64,000 nt of DNA from Candidatus Saccharibacteria bacterium oral taxon 488 (GCA_013100805.1 CP040000.1:310001-374000); one strand, 5' to 3'; numbered from the stretch's first letter, positions 34,755-44,113 are shown. The notes: a model not told the origin generated them from the letters alone. Translations and numbers: made by a program.

Positions 34755-35691
34755 AGCAACAGCTGTTTACAGACTCCTCTATGGTGTAGTGCGAGAAAAA
34801 GTAATTTGCTAGGATAAATATGGTACTTCTATCCTCTGGAGACATAGCAGCAACATTAAAAACAGTCAACAACCTCAGAGACATCATTACACATACCTCT
34901 CTATTAATTTTGCTAAGAATACTTTTGTCTATGCCTTTTATATAGTACTCCATATAATCACGAATTATTCTTTGACGCGATGTATTGAGTCTTATCCACG
35001 CCCTACCGTCAGTATAAGTGATTTCTTTAGATCTGTTTAGCGGATTAGGCTCAGGATTCGCCCATTTCGCATATAGGGGTCCAAAATGGTTTCCTCCACA
35101 CATAATGTGATGGATAAATGTTGATATGTCAGTAGATAGCCTGTTCCATCCAGCCGCCTCAAAATCAACAAGATAGCCATTTTGAAATATATTCATATCA
35201 TGAACATCCCCTTGAGAGGGTATAACGTATGTATTATTCATGTTCTTTTGCATATCTTTAACGTATTTCTTTACCATATAAAGCAGGTCGTTTCGTATAT
35301 AGACGCTTAAGTCATTCACGCTTTTTAGCGACTCATCCGCACAAAATTCCTCGTATTGTTTCAAGAGCTGCGGCGATTCTATCATATGCAATCGATTAAT
35401 ATAAAAAATTTTTGTGCCTCCAGCTTCAACATGAGACCAAATACCCATTGTGTTTGCAAGGCTAGACAGATCTTTGAAAAACTCAGACATATCTATACCC
35501 GTGCCACTACGAAGAATGTGAAATAATGTTTGATTGCCGGTATCACATAAGTCACTATATTCTATATAGAGACCTTTCTTGTTTATCGATATTATGCTTG
35601 GTACTCTTTTGTAATATTGCCTAAAGAAGTCATATCCAGCAAGCTCTAGTTCTAGATGTTCTATGTCAGAAAAATTTTTAATGAAGGTCAT
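34735..35691 (-). CDS. APH/choline-kinase-like phosphotransferase
   Basis: A 318-residue protein with the protein-kinase-like phosphotransferase core: SQGDVHDMNIF (catalytic Asp162 with His164 and Asn167) and, after it, VDFEAAGW (metal-binding Asp176). The N-terminal lobe is divergent. Such enzymes phosphorylate aminoglycosides, choline, homoserine or sugars. The acceptor is unknown. Its start overlaps the upstream Nudix gene by four bases, so the two form an operon. Confidence 0.78.
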   Translation of the reverse strand: MTFIKNFSDIEHLELELAGYDFFRQYYKRVPSIISINKKGLYIEYSDLCDTGNQTLFHILRSGTGIDMSEFFKDLSSLANTMGIWSHVEAGGTKIFYINRLHMIESPQLLKQYEEFCADESLKSVNDLSVYIRNDLLYMVKKYVKDMQKNMNNTYVIPSQGDVHDMNIFQNGYLVDFEAAGWNRLSTDISTFIHHIMCGGNHFGPLYAKWANPEPNPLNRSKEITYTDGRAWIRLNTSRQRIIRDYMEYYIKGIDKSILSKINREVCVMMSLRLLTVFNVAAMSPEDRSTIFILANYFFSHYTIEESVNSCCFSDDTF

Positions 35692-36257
35692 TGTTTGCTA
35701 ATAGCCTCTGCTATAGCGTCCCTAAAATGATATGGCCGTAAGTTTAGAGATGCCAAGTTCTCTACTGGAAGCCACATAGGATAATAAAATCCGCGCTCAG
35801 AATTTCCGTTTCTGAAAGCCTCTGGGCTATCGTCACCAAGCGATAGTCCTATATTCTTATCGTTTGCCACCGCTAAAAATACCCATACATCAGGCTCCAT
35901 TTCTATAGCCTCTTCTTCGTACACGGTAAATTGATCTGCCTTAATAGAAAGCTCTTCATAAAGCTCACGGTTGACAGTATCTATAGCATTAAAATCTGCA
36001 CCCTCAACGCCCCCACCCGGCAGAACAGCATAACTGCACCCATCACGCTCTCTACCAATAATAGCAATATTTTTTCCATCATTGCTAAACAACAGAGCCC
36101 TACATCGTTTGGGCATATCGCCACCTTCGACATTTTGAGCTAACACATCAATACGATTAATGCTGTCGGGCAATGCACTAATAAGATTGCGGACAATACC
36201 AAGATTGTTGCGCATATACTCCGACTTCTGATCTTTAAACTCCATAGGCATCTCCAT
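35688..36257 (-). CDS. Nudix hydrolase
   Basis: A 189-residue protein with about 50 extra N-terminal residues before the Nudix fold. The Nudix region is near residues 82-106, with LPGGGVEG and RELYEEL. The first Glu of the box and the last Gly appear substituted, so catalysis may be weak or different. The start at 36257 has TATAAT exactly six bases upstream; the frame to 36278 is discarded. It is co-transcribed with the APH-like kinase. Confidence 0.82.
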   Translation of the reverse strand: MEMPMEFKDQKSEYMRNNLGIVRNLISALPDSINRIDVLAQNVEGGDMPKRCRALLFSNDGKNIAIIGRERDGCSYAVLPGGGVEGADFNAIDTVNRELYEELSIKADQFTVYEEEAIEMEPDVWVFLAVANDKNIGLSLGDDSPEAFRNGNSERGFYYPMWLPVENLASLNLRPYHFRDAIAEAISKQ

Positions 36258-36326
36258 GAAACTATTATATACGACCATTACTGTATTGCAAATGCTTGCT
36301 GCTACATGATAAAATCATCTCAGCCT

Positions 36327-36977
36327 ATGAAATTAACAGTTGAAACAAGGCAATCGGTTGCACCTCCTAGAAACAGCACAGAAAAACTTTTCATATGCTT
36401 AAGTGGCTCTAGTGAATCCGGCAAAAGTTCTTTTAGTAAAAGAATGCTACACGAGCATAGTGCAAATAGAATTAAATACTTAAAAGCTACACACTGTTAT
36501 GGCACGTTAAATGGTGCTTCTGTTACAGATCCGTTCTATATGTTAAGTACAGCAGATGAGCATCAGCGTATGCAAAATGAAATAGGCACTTGGCAGACTA
36601 TTGATCAGGTGGCAAGCGAGGGCAATCGTATATCGGTTATTGAGTCGCTCAAGCATCCAAACTTACTTCACAGTTTTGGAAAGGCCGCAATAGACGCGTG
36701 CATCTATGTCATATACATAGATGCCGACATCAACATAAGAGTAGATCGTGAGTCTAGCCGACTAAATGTTTCCGGGGAAAAGATGCTAGAATACATTATA
36801 GACAAAGACTCTAGTAAAGCTGCCTGTGGACTATACGATATAAGAGAACGAGCTGATCTAGTTATACAGAATAACGGAACCGAGACGGAATACTATGCAT
36901 GGATCGATGAATTTGCTTCTCACGTACATAAACTATATAACAGCAAAATAGATAGCCCCGGCATAGAGTACTTATAG
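36327..36977 (+). CDS. P-loop nucleotide/small-molecule kinase-like protein
   Basis: A protein of about 216 residues. A P-loop SGSSESGKSSF lies near the N-terminus, a lid-like region has VDRESSRLNVSG, and the late IRERADLVIQNNG segment resembles dephospho-CoA or adenylate kinase-type folds. The acceptor is unknown. An earlier ATG at 36306 is possible; I prefer 36327 because a TAAAAT lies between the two. Its 3' end overlaps the convergent glycosyltransferase gene by six bases. Confidence 0.7.
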   Translation: MKLTVETRQSVAPPRNSTEKLFICLSGSSESGKSSFSKRMLHEHSANRIKYLKATHCYGTLNGASVTDPFYMLSTADEHQRMQNEIGTWQTIDQVASEGNRISVIESLKHPNLLHSFGKAAIDACIYVIYIDADINIRVDRESSRLNVSGEKMLEYIIDKDSSKAACGLYDIRERADLVIQNNGTETEYYAWIDEFASHVHKLYNSKIDSPGIEYL

Positions 36978-38882
36978 TGTTTCGACCAGGCGATGGAAAC
37001 AGGCAAGAGCCTTCTTCGTATATTTTTCAACATCATGCCTGTTATTGAGTCCCGCACCTCTTGCTGACGCATATACATCTTGTAGTATTTTAGTGTTGTA
37101 CTGTTGAACATGATCGGATATAAGTTCGTCATAACTTTGTATATACTCCCCGCTCTGCACTAGTACACGCATACGCAACAAGTAAACGCAGGTCTTAGTG
37201 ACAATGCGTAGCGCTTTTACAGAAGAAGCTAGCGAATCACCTGCCCTAAAAAGTGTTTCGTGAACTATTCCTCTACACATTTCTTTATACTCATCAAGAG
37301 ATAGGTATTGAAATTTATCATTTGCAAAAACCGGAAACTTGAATGAACCATCTTTGTATAGAACTCCCTTTTGGGTATGATCTACATTACCTTCATGAAA
37401 TAATATAAGATTCGGGACTTCATGCTGCGATATGAGCGATGATTTAGACTGACTCAGAAGATATTGGGATGATATGTAATCTATACCAACTTTACATTTA
37501 TAAATTGCTGTTAGATTTTGCTGAAATTTTCTAATCTTTGAAACTACCGCATCTGAAGCAGCTCCATTTTTACATATTACAACAATGTCAATATCACTCC
37601 ATCCTGGTATGTAGTCGCCCTTTGCTACGCTACCAGATATGAATATTGCGTCAACCTCTTTTAATAACACCTTAGATCTATTCTTAAATACTTTTTCAAG
37701 TTCATCTTGCAGCTGCACAACCGTTGGTATTGGTGTCGCCTGTGTAAGCACACGGCTATACACCTCCATATGGCTAGATGCTTGTTTCTCCTGTGAAAAA
37801 ATAGATTTTGCTTGAACTGCTTGGCTTTCTCTGTGCTGCTCGGTCGTAAAAGTAGAGCCAGAGATTATTTGCTGCAGCTCTTGTATAGTTGAAAACGGAT
37901 ACGCATACTGCTTCATAAGTTTAATTATTTCCTCTTGGCCTGGTGAAACACGAATTGCAGTTCTTACTCCACTCGCAAGTGCCTCAATGCAAGATATGCC
38001 AAAGCCTTCGTAAAGCGAGCTCATTACTACTACATCAGATCCTGCAATAATTGAAGGCATAATACTATTATCAAAGCTTCCATGTTCTACGATGTTAACT
38101 TTCGGATATAATTCACGAAATTCAAGAATATCATTTGATCCAGCATTAACACCCGTTATCAGAACACTTATGTCCGCTCTTTCAGCAGGATCAAGGCCAT
38201 CAACCGCCCGCAAACAGAACTTGATATCCTTCCTAGGCCTATTGACAACAGGCATGGTGACTATCTTTTGGTCATCATCAATACGAAGCATTTTATGCAG
38301 CCTTTTTCTAGCTTTGCTAAAATCTTTATAGTAAAAGTAGTTTTCGTTTATAGATGTATATATTGTTTTTATGTTAGTATGGCTAACGCCATGTTTCAAT
38401 AAATTATTGCGAAAACATACAGATGGAGCTATCCAAGTACTGTTAAACCCTAGATCGTAGGCTAAACTAGCTAGTTCACCTTTACCATCTAGCTTTTCTG
38501 ACATCCAGCCCGGCTCCGGTGTTCGGTGCTGTGTACATACGTAGGGGGTTTTAATTTGCTCACGAGTAAGACATGCAACGATAATAGGAATGGAGTGGAA
38601 AGCATGAATAATATCGGGTTTAATGGATGTAACTACAGCCTTGAAGTCGTCTATTAATTTTGCGGACAGAGAATTATTGTCGTATGCGTGTTGACAGCTC
38701 CTAAACCTATAAATACTCACTCTTTCGTTCAAGTGATCGACACTGTCTTCTGTGCCGCTTGTCATAACGGCTATACTCGTGTCAGGATAGTGTGCAGTCA
38801 GTGCATTTACGAGATTAAGCGCATATGTTCCGCCACCTCCCTTAATAGGAGGATACTCCATGCTAAATATTAAAATCTTCAT
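36972..38882 (-). CDS. Glycosyltransferase-nucleotidyltransferase fusion
   Basis: A 636-residue two-domain protein. Residues about 1-390 form a GT4 glycosyltransferase: the MEYPPIKGGGGTYA start and the EGFGISCIEALASG donor-site motif near 290. Residues about 395-636 carry a minimal nucleotidyltransferase domain with SGSVAKGDYIPGWSDIDIVV (GSxxxG and DxD), followed by a helical C-terminus like aminoglycoside nucleotidyltransferases. I do not know this combination. It could transfer a sugar and then a nucleotide, or two activities could act on one acceptor. It is third in a minus-strand group with the NDK-like and SDR genes. Confidence 0.8.
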   Translation of the reverse strand: MKILIFSMEYPPIKGGGGTYALNLVNALTAHYPDTSIAVMTSGTEDSVDHLNERVSIYRFRSCQHAYDNNSLSAKLIDDFKAVVTSIKPDIIHAFHSIPIIVACLTREQIKTPYVCTQHRTPEPGWMSEKLDGKGELASLAYDLGFNSTWIAPSVCFRNNLLKHGVSHTNIKTIYTSINENYFYYKDFSKARKRLHKMLRIDDDQKIVTMPVVNRPRKDIKFCLRAVDGLDPAERADISVLITGVNAGSNDILEFRELYPKVNIVEHGSFDNSIMPSIIAGSDVVVMSSLYEGFGISCIEALASGVRTAIRVSPGQEEIIKLMKQYAYPFSTIQELQQIISGSTFTTEQHRESQAVQAKSIFSQEKQASSHMEVYSRVLTQATPIPTVVQLQDELEKVFKNRSKVLLKEVDAIFISGSVAKGDYIPGWSDIDIVVICKNGAASDAVVSKIRKFQQNLTAIYKCKVGIDYISSQYLLSQSKSSLISQHEVPNLILFHEGNVDHTQKGVLYKDGSFKFPVFANDKFQYLSLDEYKEMCRGIVHETLFRAGDSLASSVKALRIVTKTCVYLLRMRVLVQSGEYIQSYDELISDHVQQYNTKILQDVYASARGAGLNNRHDVEKYTKKALACFHRLVETL

Positions 38883-39420
38883 GACCAAGCCTCGGGTAAA
38901 TATCATCAATGGAGATGCCTTTTTCTAAAGCTATAGTTTCTATATTGCTTAAATCGACTTCATCGTGCGGTGAGTGAATGCGATTTCTCACAAAAAATGG
39001 AGCTTGAAACCAGAACGAATGGGAGCTAAAGTCATCAGGCTTTGAAAATGGAAAATTTGAACGGATAGTATCTTCCGTATCACGACCTACTTTACCCTTA
39101 ACTGACTCAAGATGTAAAAGGGCATCGCTAGTGTTTGCGAAACCTTGTGCATTTAGGCCTACCAGTAGGTTATCTCCTCTCATTGCTATAGCATTCATAG
39201 CAATGAGTATCTCACGCACTTCGGTTGGATCAACTTCGTGCTCGTGTTTATATATATGCAATACATCACTAATTGTTAAATTTATTATATGGCGTGATAC
39301 TACCCTCAACCTCTCTGTTTGGTCCAGTCTATCAACTATAGCGTCAGCTATACCATCCTCAATGGCATCATTTTTAACTATAGCTAGTACATCATGAGAG
39401 GGCTTGTTAATTTCTGACAT
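38863..39420 (-). CDS. Divergent nucleoside-diphosphate-kinase-like protein
   Basis: A protein of about 185 residues whose layout follows NDK: VLAIVKNDAIEDGIADAIVD matches the NDK start (IKPDAVQRG type). RSNFPF sits where NDK has IRGDF, and NRIHSPHDEVD aligns with NxIHGSD, placing the phospho-His candidate in the right order. Spacing includes an insert of about 20 residues. Start at 39420 has GGAGG upstream. It overlaps both neighbours by 14 to 20 bases. Activity is unproven; the family call is my own alignment by eye. Confidence 0.6.
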   Translation of the reverse strand: MSEINKPSHDVLAIVKNDAIEDGIADAIVDRLDQTERLRVVSRHIINLTISDVLHIYKHEHEVDPTEVREILIAMNAIAMRGDNLLVGLNAQGFANTSDALLHLESVKGKVGRDTEDTIRSNFPFSKPDDFSSHSFWFQAPFFVRNRIHSPHDEVDLSNIETIALEKGISIDDIYPRLGHEDFNI

Positions 39421-40141
39421 TAAAACCTCCATCGACTATTAGGTTTTGTCCCGTAATGTGCGACGAGCTATCGCTCGCAAGAAACATAATGGCTGATGCC
39501 ACCTCCTCTGTAGTTGCTGGCTGTTGGAGTAAATTACTTTTAGTAGATGCTATAGTTAACTCGTCCCAGGACTTACTCATATCTGTTAACGTAAAGCTCG
39601 GAGAAACAGCATTAACACGAATAAAAGGACTGTAGTGCTTTGCCATAGTTTCTGTCACATTGAGCAGGGCAGCCTTTGAGGCAGAATATGCAGCTACTCT
39701 GTCAGACGCAGACCCGTGTACGCCCCGGATTGAGGCCACATTAACAACAGCACCTCCCGACCGGATGTTGTCACGTAATGCAGTAACTACATTGACAGCC
39801 CCTAGTACATTAACGGCGAAATGATCCATCCAGTTTTTAGTCGCGTAGTCGTTATAGGATTGAGGCATGACAATACCAGCACAATTTACAACGGACGACA
39901 AACATGGATACTTCTGTGTCAGTCTCTTCATTGCTAAATCAACAGCCACCTTATTTGACACATCAAAGTAGTAAATGTCACACTTAAGCATCTTCGCCAA
40001 CACCAACCCCTTTTCACTTTCTTTTCTGCCGTGTAAGATGACTGTATATCCTACTTTGATTGCGGCCTCAGCAACGGCTCTACCAATACCCCTAGTTGAA
40101 CCTGTGATAAAAATTACCCTATTGTTTACATTCGTTATCAT
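39407..40141 (-). CDS. Short-chain dehydrogenase/reductase
   Basis: A 244-residue SDR with TGSTRGIG (13-20) for the dinucleotide, NCAG (86-89), catalytic Ser137, Tyr152 and Lys156 (YSASK), and C-terminal ITGQNLIVDGGF. It oxidises or reduces an alcohol or ketone, often a sugar or acyl group. It begins the minus-strand group with NDK-like and GT genes, and TATGAT lies five bases before the ATG. The substrate is unknown. Confidence 0.92.
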   Translation of the reverse strand: MITNVNNRVIFITGSTRGIGRAVAEAAIKVGYTVILHGRKESEKGLVLAKMLKCDIYYFDVSNKVAVDLAMKRLTQKYPCLSSVVNCAGIVMPQSYNDYATKNWMDHFAVNVLGAVNVVTALRDNIRSGGAVVNVASIRGVHGSASDRVAAYSASKAALLNVTETMAKHYSPFIRVNAVSPSFTLTDMSKSWDELTIASTKSNLLQQPATTEEVASAIMFLASDSSSHITGQNLIVDGGFNVRN

Positions 40142-40332
40142 CTACTATCATATAATACAATGTAGAAATCTCATCGTCAATAGGTTAGTAAGGCCACATT
40201 CACGCCACTAATGCGTAGGTAAGCTTCATACCACTCCAAGAGCATTCTATAGTCTCAAGGAAGATCAAGATACGAATACATGCGGGTCAGCGTATGTACG
40301 GAACGAACCCTAGATATGATATAGTAAAGAAC

Positions 40333-41517
40333 ATGAAAGTAACTATAATACCAATTAACAATCAATCGGAAGTAGATAGTTCATATTCAGCTATAAGCGA
40401 CTCTTTAGTTGGCGAGTCTCTACTTTTTGCCTGCTGCACACACATGCCCGAAAAACCAGCCGTAATTTATAGTTACAATATTAGAGACAACTCTGTAGCT
40501 CGCTTTTCTGATACCAACCTAATACTGCCTGATGGCAGTCTTCACGGCAAAATTCACACTCCTATAGTAACGGATAAATACGGAGATCGCTTTTGTGCTA
40601 CCCACTTTGCCTATCCGTACGGGTTGCCGCAACCGATTAACTACCCTGGAAGCAGGCTTATAAAGGTAAGTAAGTATGGAGACGCGGTTGACCTTGGGCT
40701 CATTAAACCCGGTAATGGAGTTATCTACACAGCTATTGATAATAAGCGAAGTGTCATCTACTTACTGACAATCCCCGATGCTAGCTTATTCAGGTATAAT
40801 ATATCAGACAACGAGCTCATACGCGTAGGTGATATTCCGAGCACTACATGCGTAAGTCGTAATTTCGCGATAGATCATGATGGCAGGGTCTTTGGATGTT
40901 ATGAAGGAGGTGGGCTCTTCGTCTACGATCCAGAGAAAGAGAAGTTGAGTTTACATGATAATTTTCTGCCTACATCATCAACAAAACAATGGAACAGTTC
41001 TTCTCGAGGGGGTGTTAATAGGCTAGACAGATCTTTATGGAGAGGAATTTACTTCTGTCAATACCGTAAAAAATTTTTTGGAATATTAAGCTCAGAATCT
41101 AGAATATTTACTCTAGACCCATTAAGTCTGTCTATTACCCTAGGGGAGGATTTATCTTCTAATAACACTTCTCCTGATAGAAAATCTAATATTTTTCCTA
41201 CTCTTTCGTTAGCACAAAGTAAAGATTATATGTTTTACGCTAGCTCAATAGGGTTATTCGACTATAACAGAACAGAGATGGCTAGTGGATTCTCGCAATT
41301 TATAATGATTAATAAAGACACCCTTAAAGCCGAAAGTATGGGAGAGATTAGGGGTGGTGCAAGGCGCGTATACGGAATTATGACAGCTACGACAATAAAT
41401 GATAGCGAGTATGTGGCTATCGGAGCTGTAGAACGACTCACTAATGAGCCGTATAACCCTTTTAACGTTATTGATGGTCAACCTTTTATTTTAGGTGTTA
41501 TACGAATAAGCATATGA
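40333..41517 (+). CDS. Beta-propeller-like protein, unrecognised
   Basis: A 394-residue protein with repeated short strand patterns and Asp/Gly turns (NKRSVIYLLTIPDASLF, DHDGRVFGCYEGGGLFVYD), as in propellers such as the strictosidine-synthase or SMP-30 type. No signal peptide is seen, so it is probably cytoplasmic. TATAGT lies seven bases before the ATG at 40333; the longer frame from 40294 is rejected. Its stop overlaps the HD gene by four bases. Binding or lactonase-like activity is possible but unproven. Confidence 0.65.
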   Translation: MKVTIIPINNQSEVDSSYSAISDSLVGESLLFACCTHMPEKPAVIYSYNIRDNSVARFSDTNLILPDGSLHGKIHTPIVTDKYGDRFCATHFAYPYGLPQPINYPGSRLIKVSKYGDAVDLGLIKPGNGVIYTAIDNKRSVIYLLTIPDASLFRYNISDNELIRVGDIPSTTCVSRNFAIDHDGRVFGCYEGGGLFVYDPEKEKLSLHDNFLPTSSTKQWNSSSRGGVNRLDRSLWRGIYFCQYRKKFFGILSSESRIFTLDPLSLSITLGEDLSSNNTSPDRKSNIFPTLSLAQSKDYMFYASSIGLFDYNRTEMASGFSQFIMINKDTLKAESMGEIRGGARRVYGIMTATTINDSEYVAIGAVERLTNEPYNPFNVIDGQPFILGVIRISI

Positions 41518-42365
41518 CACACTCAAAAGAAGAAAACAACTTTGACTTGCGTGCTGTAGCAGAGGTAGATAATTTTATTAACACCTATTTGTTAGAGCAG
41601 CACAATCTATTTCAGGGAAACAATGATGCTGAAAGAAAAATTAGACATACTGAATCATGCTGTAAGATTTTTGATATGTTATATCCCAAGTGCGAAGAAG
41701 CTTACTGTAAGCTTCTTAGGGTCTCCGTCAAAGCACATGACATCGGAAGATTTAAACAATTGGCAATGATAGGGTCGTATGATGACAAGATAATTCATCA
41801 CAATGACCTAGGAGAGGATATTATAAACACAGCAATATTGGAAAAGTCTATAGCCAACACTCCAGAGGCTCGCCTTGTGCGAACTGTTATTAAGTATCAT
41901 GGAACCGTTGAGTTTCTTGATCAATCTACTGCAGCTTCGTTGCCTCAAGAGGCTCTGGCTTGGGCGAAGATAGTAACCATTATTGACGATATAGAAAATG
42001 CATGCATAACAGCACCAACTAGACTAGAAGATGAAATAATGAGAGACACCAAACATCTTGTCAAAGCAGGACTTGACCAAACAAGGATTACAGGGAGCAA
42101 TCTAGACAACTACCTGAATAAGCAGAAGATAGACAGAAAATTATGCGCTACCTACGCTGACTATATTTTATTTAATCTAAGCATCATCAGAAAGTTTCTA
42201 TACACCAAAGAATATTCTACTATCACAAAGTCTCTCATAACAAACGAAGTTTGCCTACGGTACGTAGATATAATCGATCGTTTTATATGTGTACAACAGG
42301 CATCTGATGTAAAAGAGATCTTCTTGCAGGACTTAGGGTTTACTAAACTGCCCATACATCCGTAA
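41514..42365 (+). CDS. HD-domain phosphohydrolase-like protein
   Basis: A 283-residue helical protein with His45, the HD pair His75-Asp76 in KAHDIGRF and HHNDLGED (95-102), the metal-ligand order of HD phosphohydrolases. The nucleotide or phosphate ester substrate is unknown. It is translationally coupled to the propeller-like gene and ends the metabolic cluster. Confidence 0.82.
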   Translation: MTHSKEENNFDLRAVAEVDNFINTYLLEQHNLFQGNNDAERKIRHTESCCKIFDMLYPKCEEAYCKLLRVSVKAHDIGRFKQLAMIGSYDDKIIHHNDLGEDIINTAILEKSIANTPEARLVRTVIKYHGTVEFLDQSTAASLPQEALAWAKIVTIIDDIENACITAPTRLEDEIMRDTKHLVKAGLDQTRITGSNLDNYLNKQKIDRKLCATYADYILFNLSIIRKFLYTKEYSTITKSLITNEVCLRYVDIIDRFICVQQASDVKEIFLQDLGFTKLPIHP

Positions 42366-42475
42366 GGTCAATATTTTCTCTGTCGAGTCAGTTGGCAAGA
42401 GATCATAGAGAATAATCGCTAACTTCGCCGTCCTGGGTATGACAAGAAACTACCCAGAACAAAGACAGCTTAGTT

Positions 42476-42493
42476 ATTGAGTGTACACTCAAT
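42476..42493. repeat. Eighteen-base perfect palindrome
   Basis: ATTGAGTGTACACTCAAT reads the same on both strands. This suits a dimeric protein-binding site. Confidence 0.6.
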
Positions 42494-42517
42494 TTACCTC
42501 ACCAGACAACGTCCATA

Positions 42518-42575
42518 CTTACCCCGCTCACTTGACATACGCCTTATTGGCACAGTCAAGATGAGCGGAGGTAAG
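42518..42575. repeat. Imperfect hairpin of about 20-base arms
   Basis: Arms 42518-42536 and 42555-42575 are inverted copies with a few mismatches and small gaps around a loop of about 18 bases. It has no T tract, so it is unlikely to be a simple terminator. Confidence 0.5.
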
Positions 42576-42818
42576 AATGAACGCGCTTAGGCCGGAAGCT
42601 GGCAATATTAGTTGATGAATCGTTATCTTATTTCACAAAAAGACAAGCTAGCTAGCGCGTACTGCGCTGGCGCACAAAACGCGCCACCTGCCTGTCATTT
42701 GCGAAATAAGCCTCGTCTTGAAAGTTACGTGACGGCTTTCGTGCGACCATTGCAAGCTCGCCCGAGGCGCACCTGCAATCATCGCACGGCCGATTGACAT
42801 ATACGCAGCCTCAAAAAT

Positions 42819-43625
42819 TCACAACTCATCTAAGGAAAGAATCTCACCAGGCTCATCAATATTCGACCAAATCGCAGAACCTTCGCCCAGTAAATTCTCA
42901 GTCGTTGCCGTATATACCTCAACTTCATCATCCAAGTCAAACCGACTGCGCACGGCATGAGCAGTGCGCCGCAAGTGGTTTTCTGCGGATAGGTTTTCCA
43001 GTAAAAACAGGAGCTTCGGTAAATCACTGCCCGTCGCATCCCAGCTGCCGTCATCGAAAAATTCTATATAACTTACCAGGCGGCGATTGATGGCGCTAGG
43101 CGGCGTGCCTTTGGATACGGTATCAAAGAAAAATCGCTGCAACCTATCAGCCGTTTTGAGCGACAAAAAAGCATCAGGCGGATTAGCCGGAAAATAACTA
43201 TAAATCGCCATTTCTCGCCGCAAAAATACTTTTAGCGATGGGTGTTTGTGCTGTAGTCTATTGGCGTGAGCGTAGACTTCAGCCACATGATTAACGAACG
43301 ATTGACTAACAACTTTGTCGCGGTAGCTCGCTTTGATAATGGCGTCGGTAACGCGCTCGCTGCTGTGAATCAATTGCAATCGCCTAAGTCCTTTTGGCGT
43401 TAAATAATACGCCGCTGGCACGCCCAGCAATTTGAAACTTTTGTCATATCGTCTAGCTACAAAGCCATGCTTCATCAACACATTCAACTTTTCAAACAAA
43501 TTTGAACCCGACTTAATACCCAGACTATCTGCCAACAATTGACGACTACCGAACCGATATTTGTATAGCGTTTCCAGGATGTCTATCTGTCCCTGCTTCA
43601 GCGCTGAACGTTTGTCTATTTTCAT
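42819..43625 (-). CDS. Replication-relaxation-like winged-helix protein
   Basis: A 268-residue protein. The N-terminal winged helix (about 5-80: QGQIDILETLYKYRFGSRQL) is followed by a mixed domain with FLSLKTADRLQRFFFD and YIEFFDDGSW. This is like the Replic_Relax family found on conjugative and integrative elements. The start at 43625 has AAAGGCTG upstream; the frame to 43685 is discarded. It probably binds element DNA during replication or transfer. Its exact activity in this lineage is unknown. Confidence 0.72.
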   Translation of the reverse strand: MKIDKRSALKQGQIDILETLYKYRFGSRQLLADSLGIKSGSNLFEKLNVLMKHGFVARRYDKSFKLLGVPAAYYLTPKGLRRLQLIHSSERVTDAIIKASYRDKVVSQSFVNHVAEVYAHANRLQHKHPSLKVFLRREMAIYSYFPANPPDAFLSLKTADRLQRFFFDTVSKGTPPSAINRRLVSYIEFFDDGSWDATGSDLPKLLFLLENLSAENHLRRTAHAVRSRFDLDDEVEVYTATTENLLGEGSAIWSNIDEPGEILSLDEL

Positions 43626-43900
43626 TATCAGCCTTTCACGATTCCTTTCTAGTATATTTATATAGAAAGAAGAGAAAAATAGCAATAGACAACAGTAGTT
43701 TTATAGATAAATTGTAGTGTATATCGATATTCGGTATATTTTACATCATAAAATTACTAAAAACTATTGAATATTTGCAGTACAAGTAGTACAATTTAAG
43801 TAGAGGTTTAATCATAAAACTGGCTCGTTAATAACACGAAAAACTAGACTTCAAACAGTAGCGCTTTTTGGTTATCATCCCGTGTAGTATACTAGGATTA

Positions 43901-44113
43901 ATGAGTCAATCAAGAGTTCAACTACAAATCGACACGTCAAAAGAAGTGCGCAACCGAGCCAAAGCCGTTGCTTATAGCCAAGGCATGAGTCTGACAGAAT
44001 TGGTGTTAAAAGCGCTGGCGACGGTTGGCGACAAGGAGCTGAAACAGCTGATTGAAAAGGATTTGCAGGAGCGTTCCGGGCGCGGTCGTCCGCAGCAGTC
44101 TAAGTCTAGTTGA
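43901..44113 (+). CDS. Small ribbon-helix-helix-like DNA-binding protein
   Basis: A 70-residue protein: SRVQLQIDTSKEVRNRAKAV for the strand and first helix, GMSLTELVLKAL for the second. This suits a ribbon-helix-helix repressor or antitoxin. A basic tail (ERSGRGRPQQSKSS) follows. TATACT lies seven bases upstream of the ATG at 43901. It precedes the recombinase operon and may control it or serve as a directionality factor. Confidence 0.65.
   Translation: MSQSRVQLQIDTSKEVRNRAKAVAYSQGMSLTELVLKALATVGDKELKQLIEKDLQERSGRGRPQQSKSS

Larger units (their letters stand above)
42366..42818. other. Gene-free stretch with several inverted repeats
   Basis: About 450 bases between the HD gene and the replication-relaxation-type gene, with no convincing gene. 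It contains CTGGGTA/TACCCAG (42433-42457), an 18-base perfect palindrome (42476-42493), an imperfect 19-21-base hairpin (42518-42575) and a GGCGC/GCGCC hairpin near 42670. The crowding resembles an origin of transfer, a replication region or a binding site. A 61-residue frame here looks spurious. Confidence 0.5.

Noticed and set aside
42612..42797. A 61-residue frame in the repeat-rich stretch
   Set aside because: No ribosome site or suitable -10 box, and composition unlike neighbours. The hairpins better explain the region.
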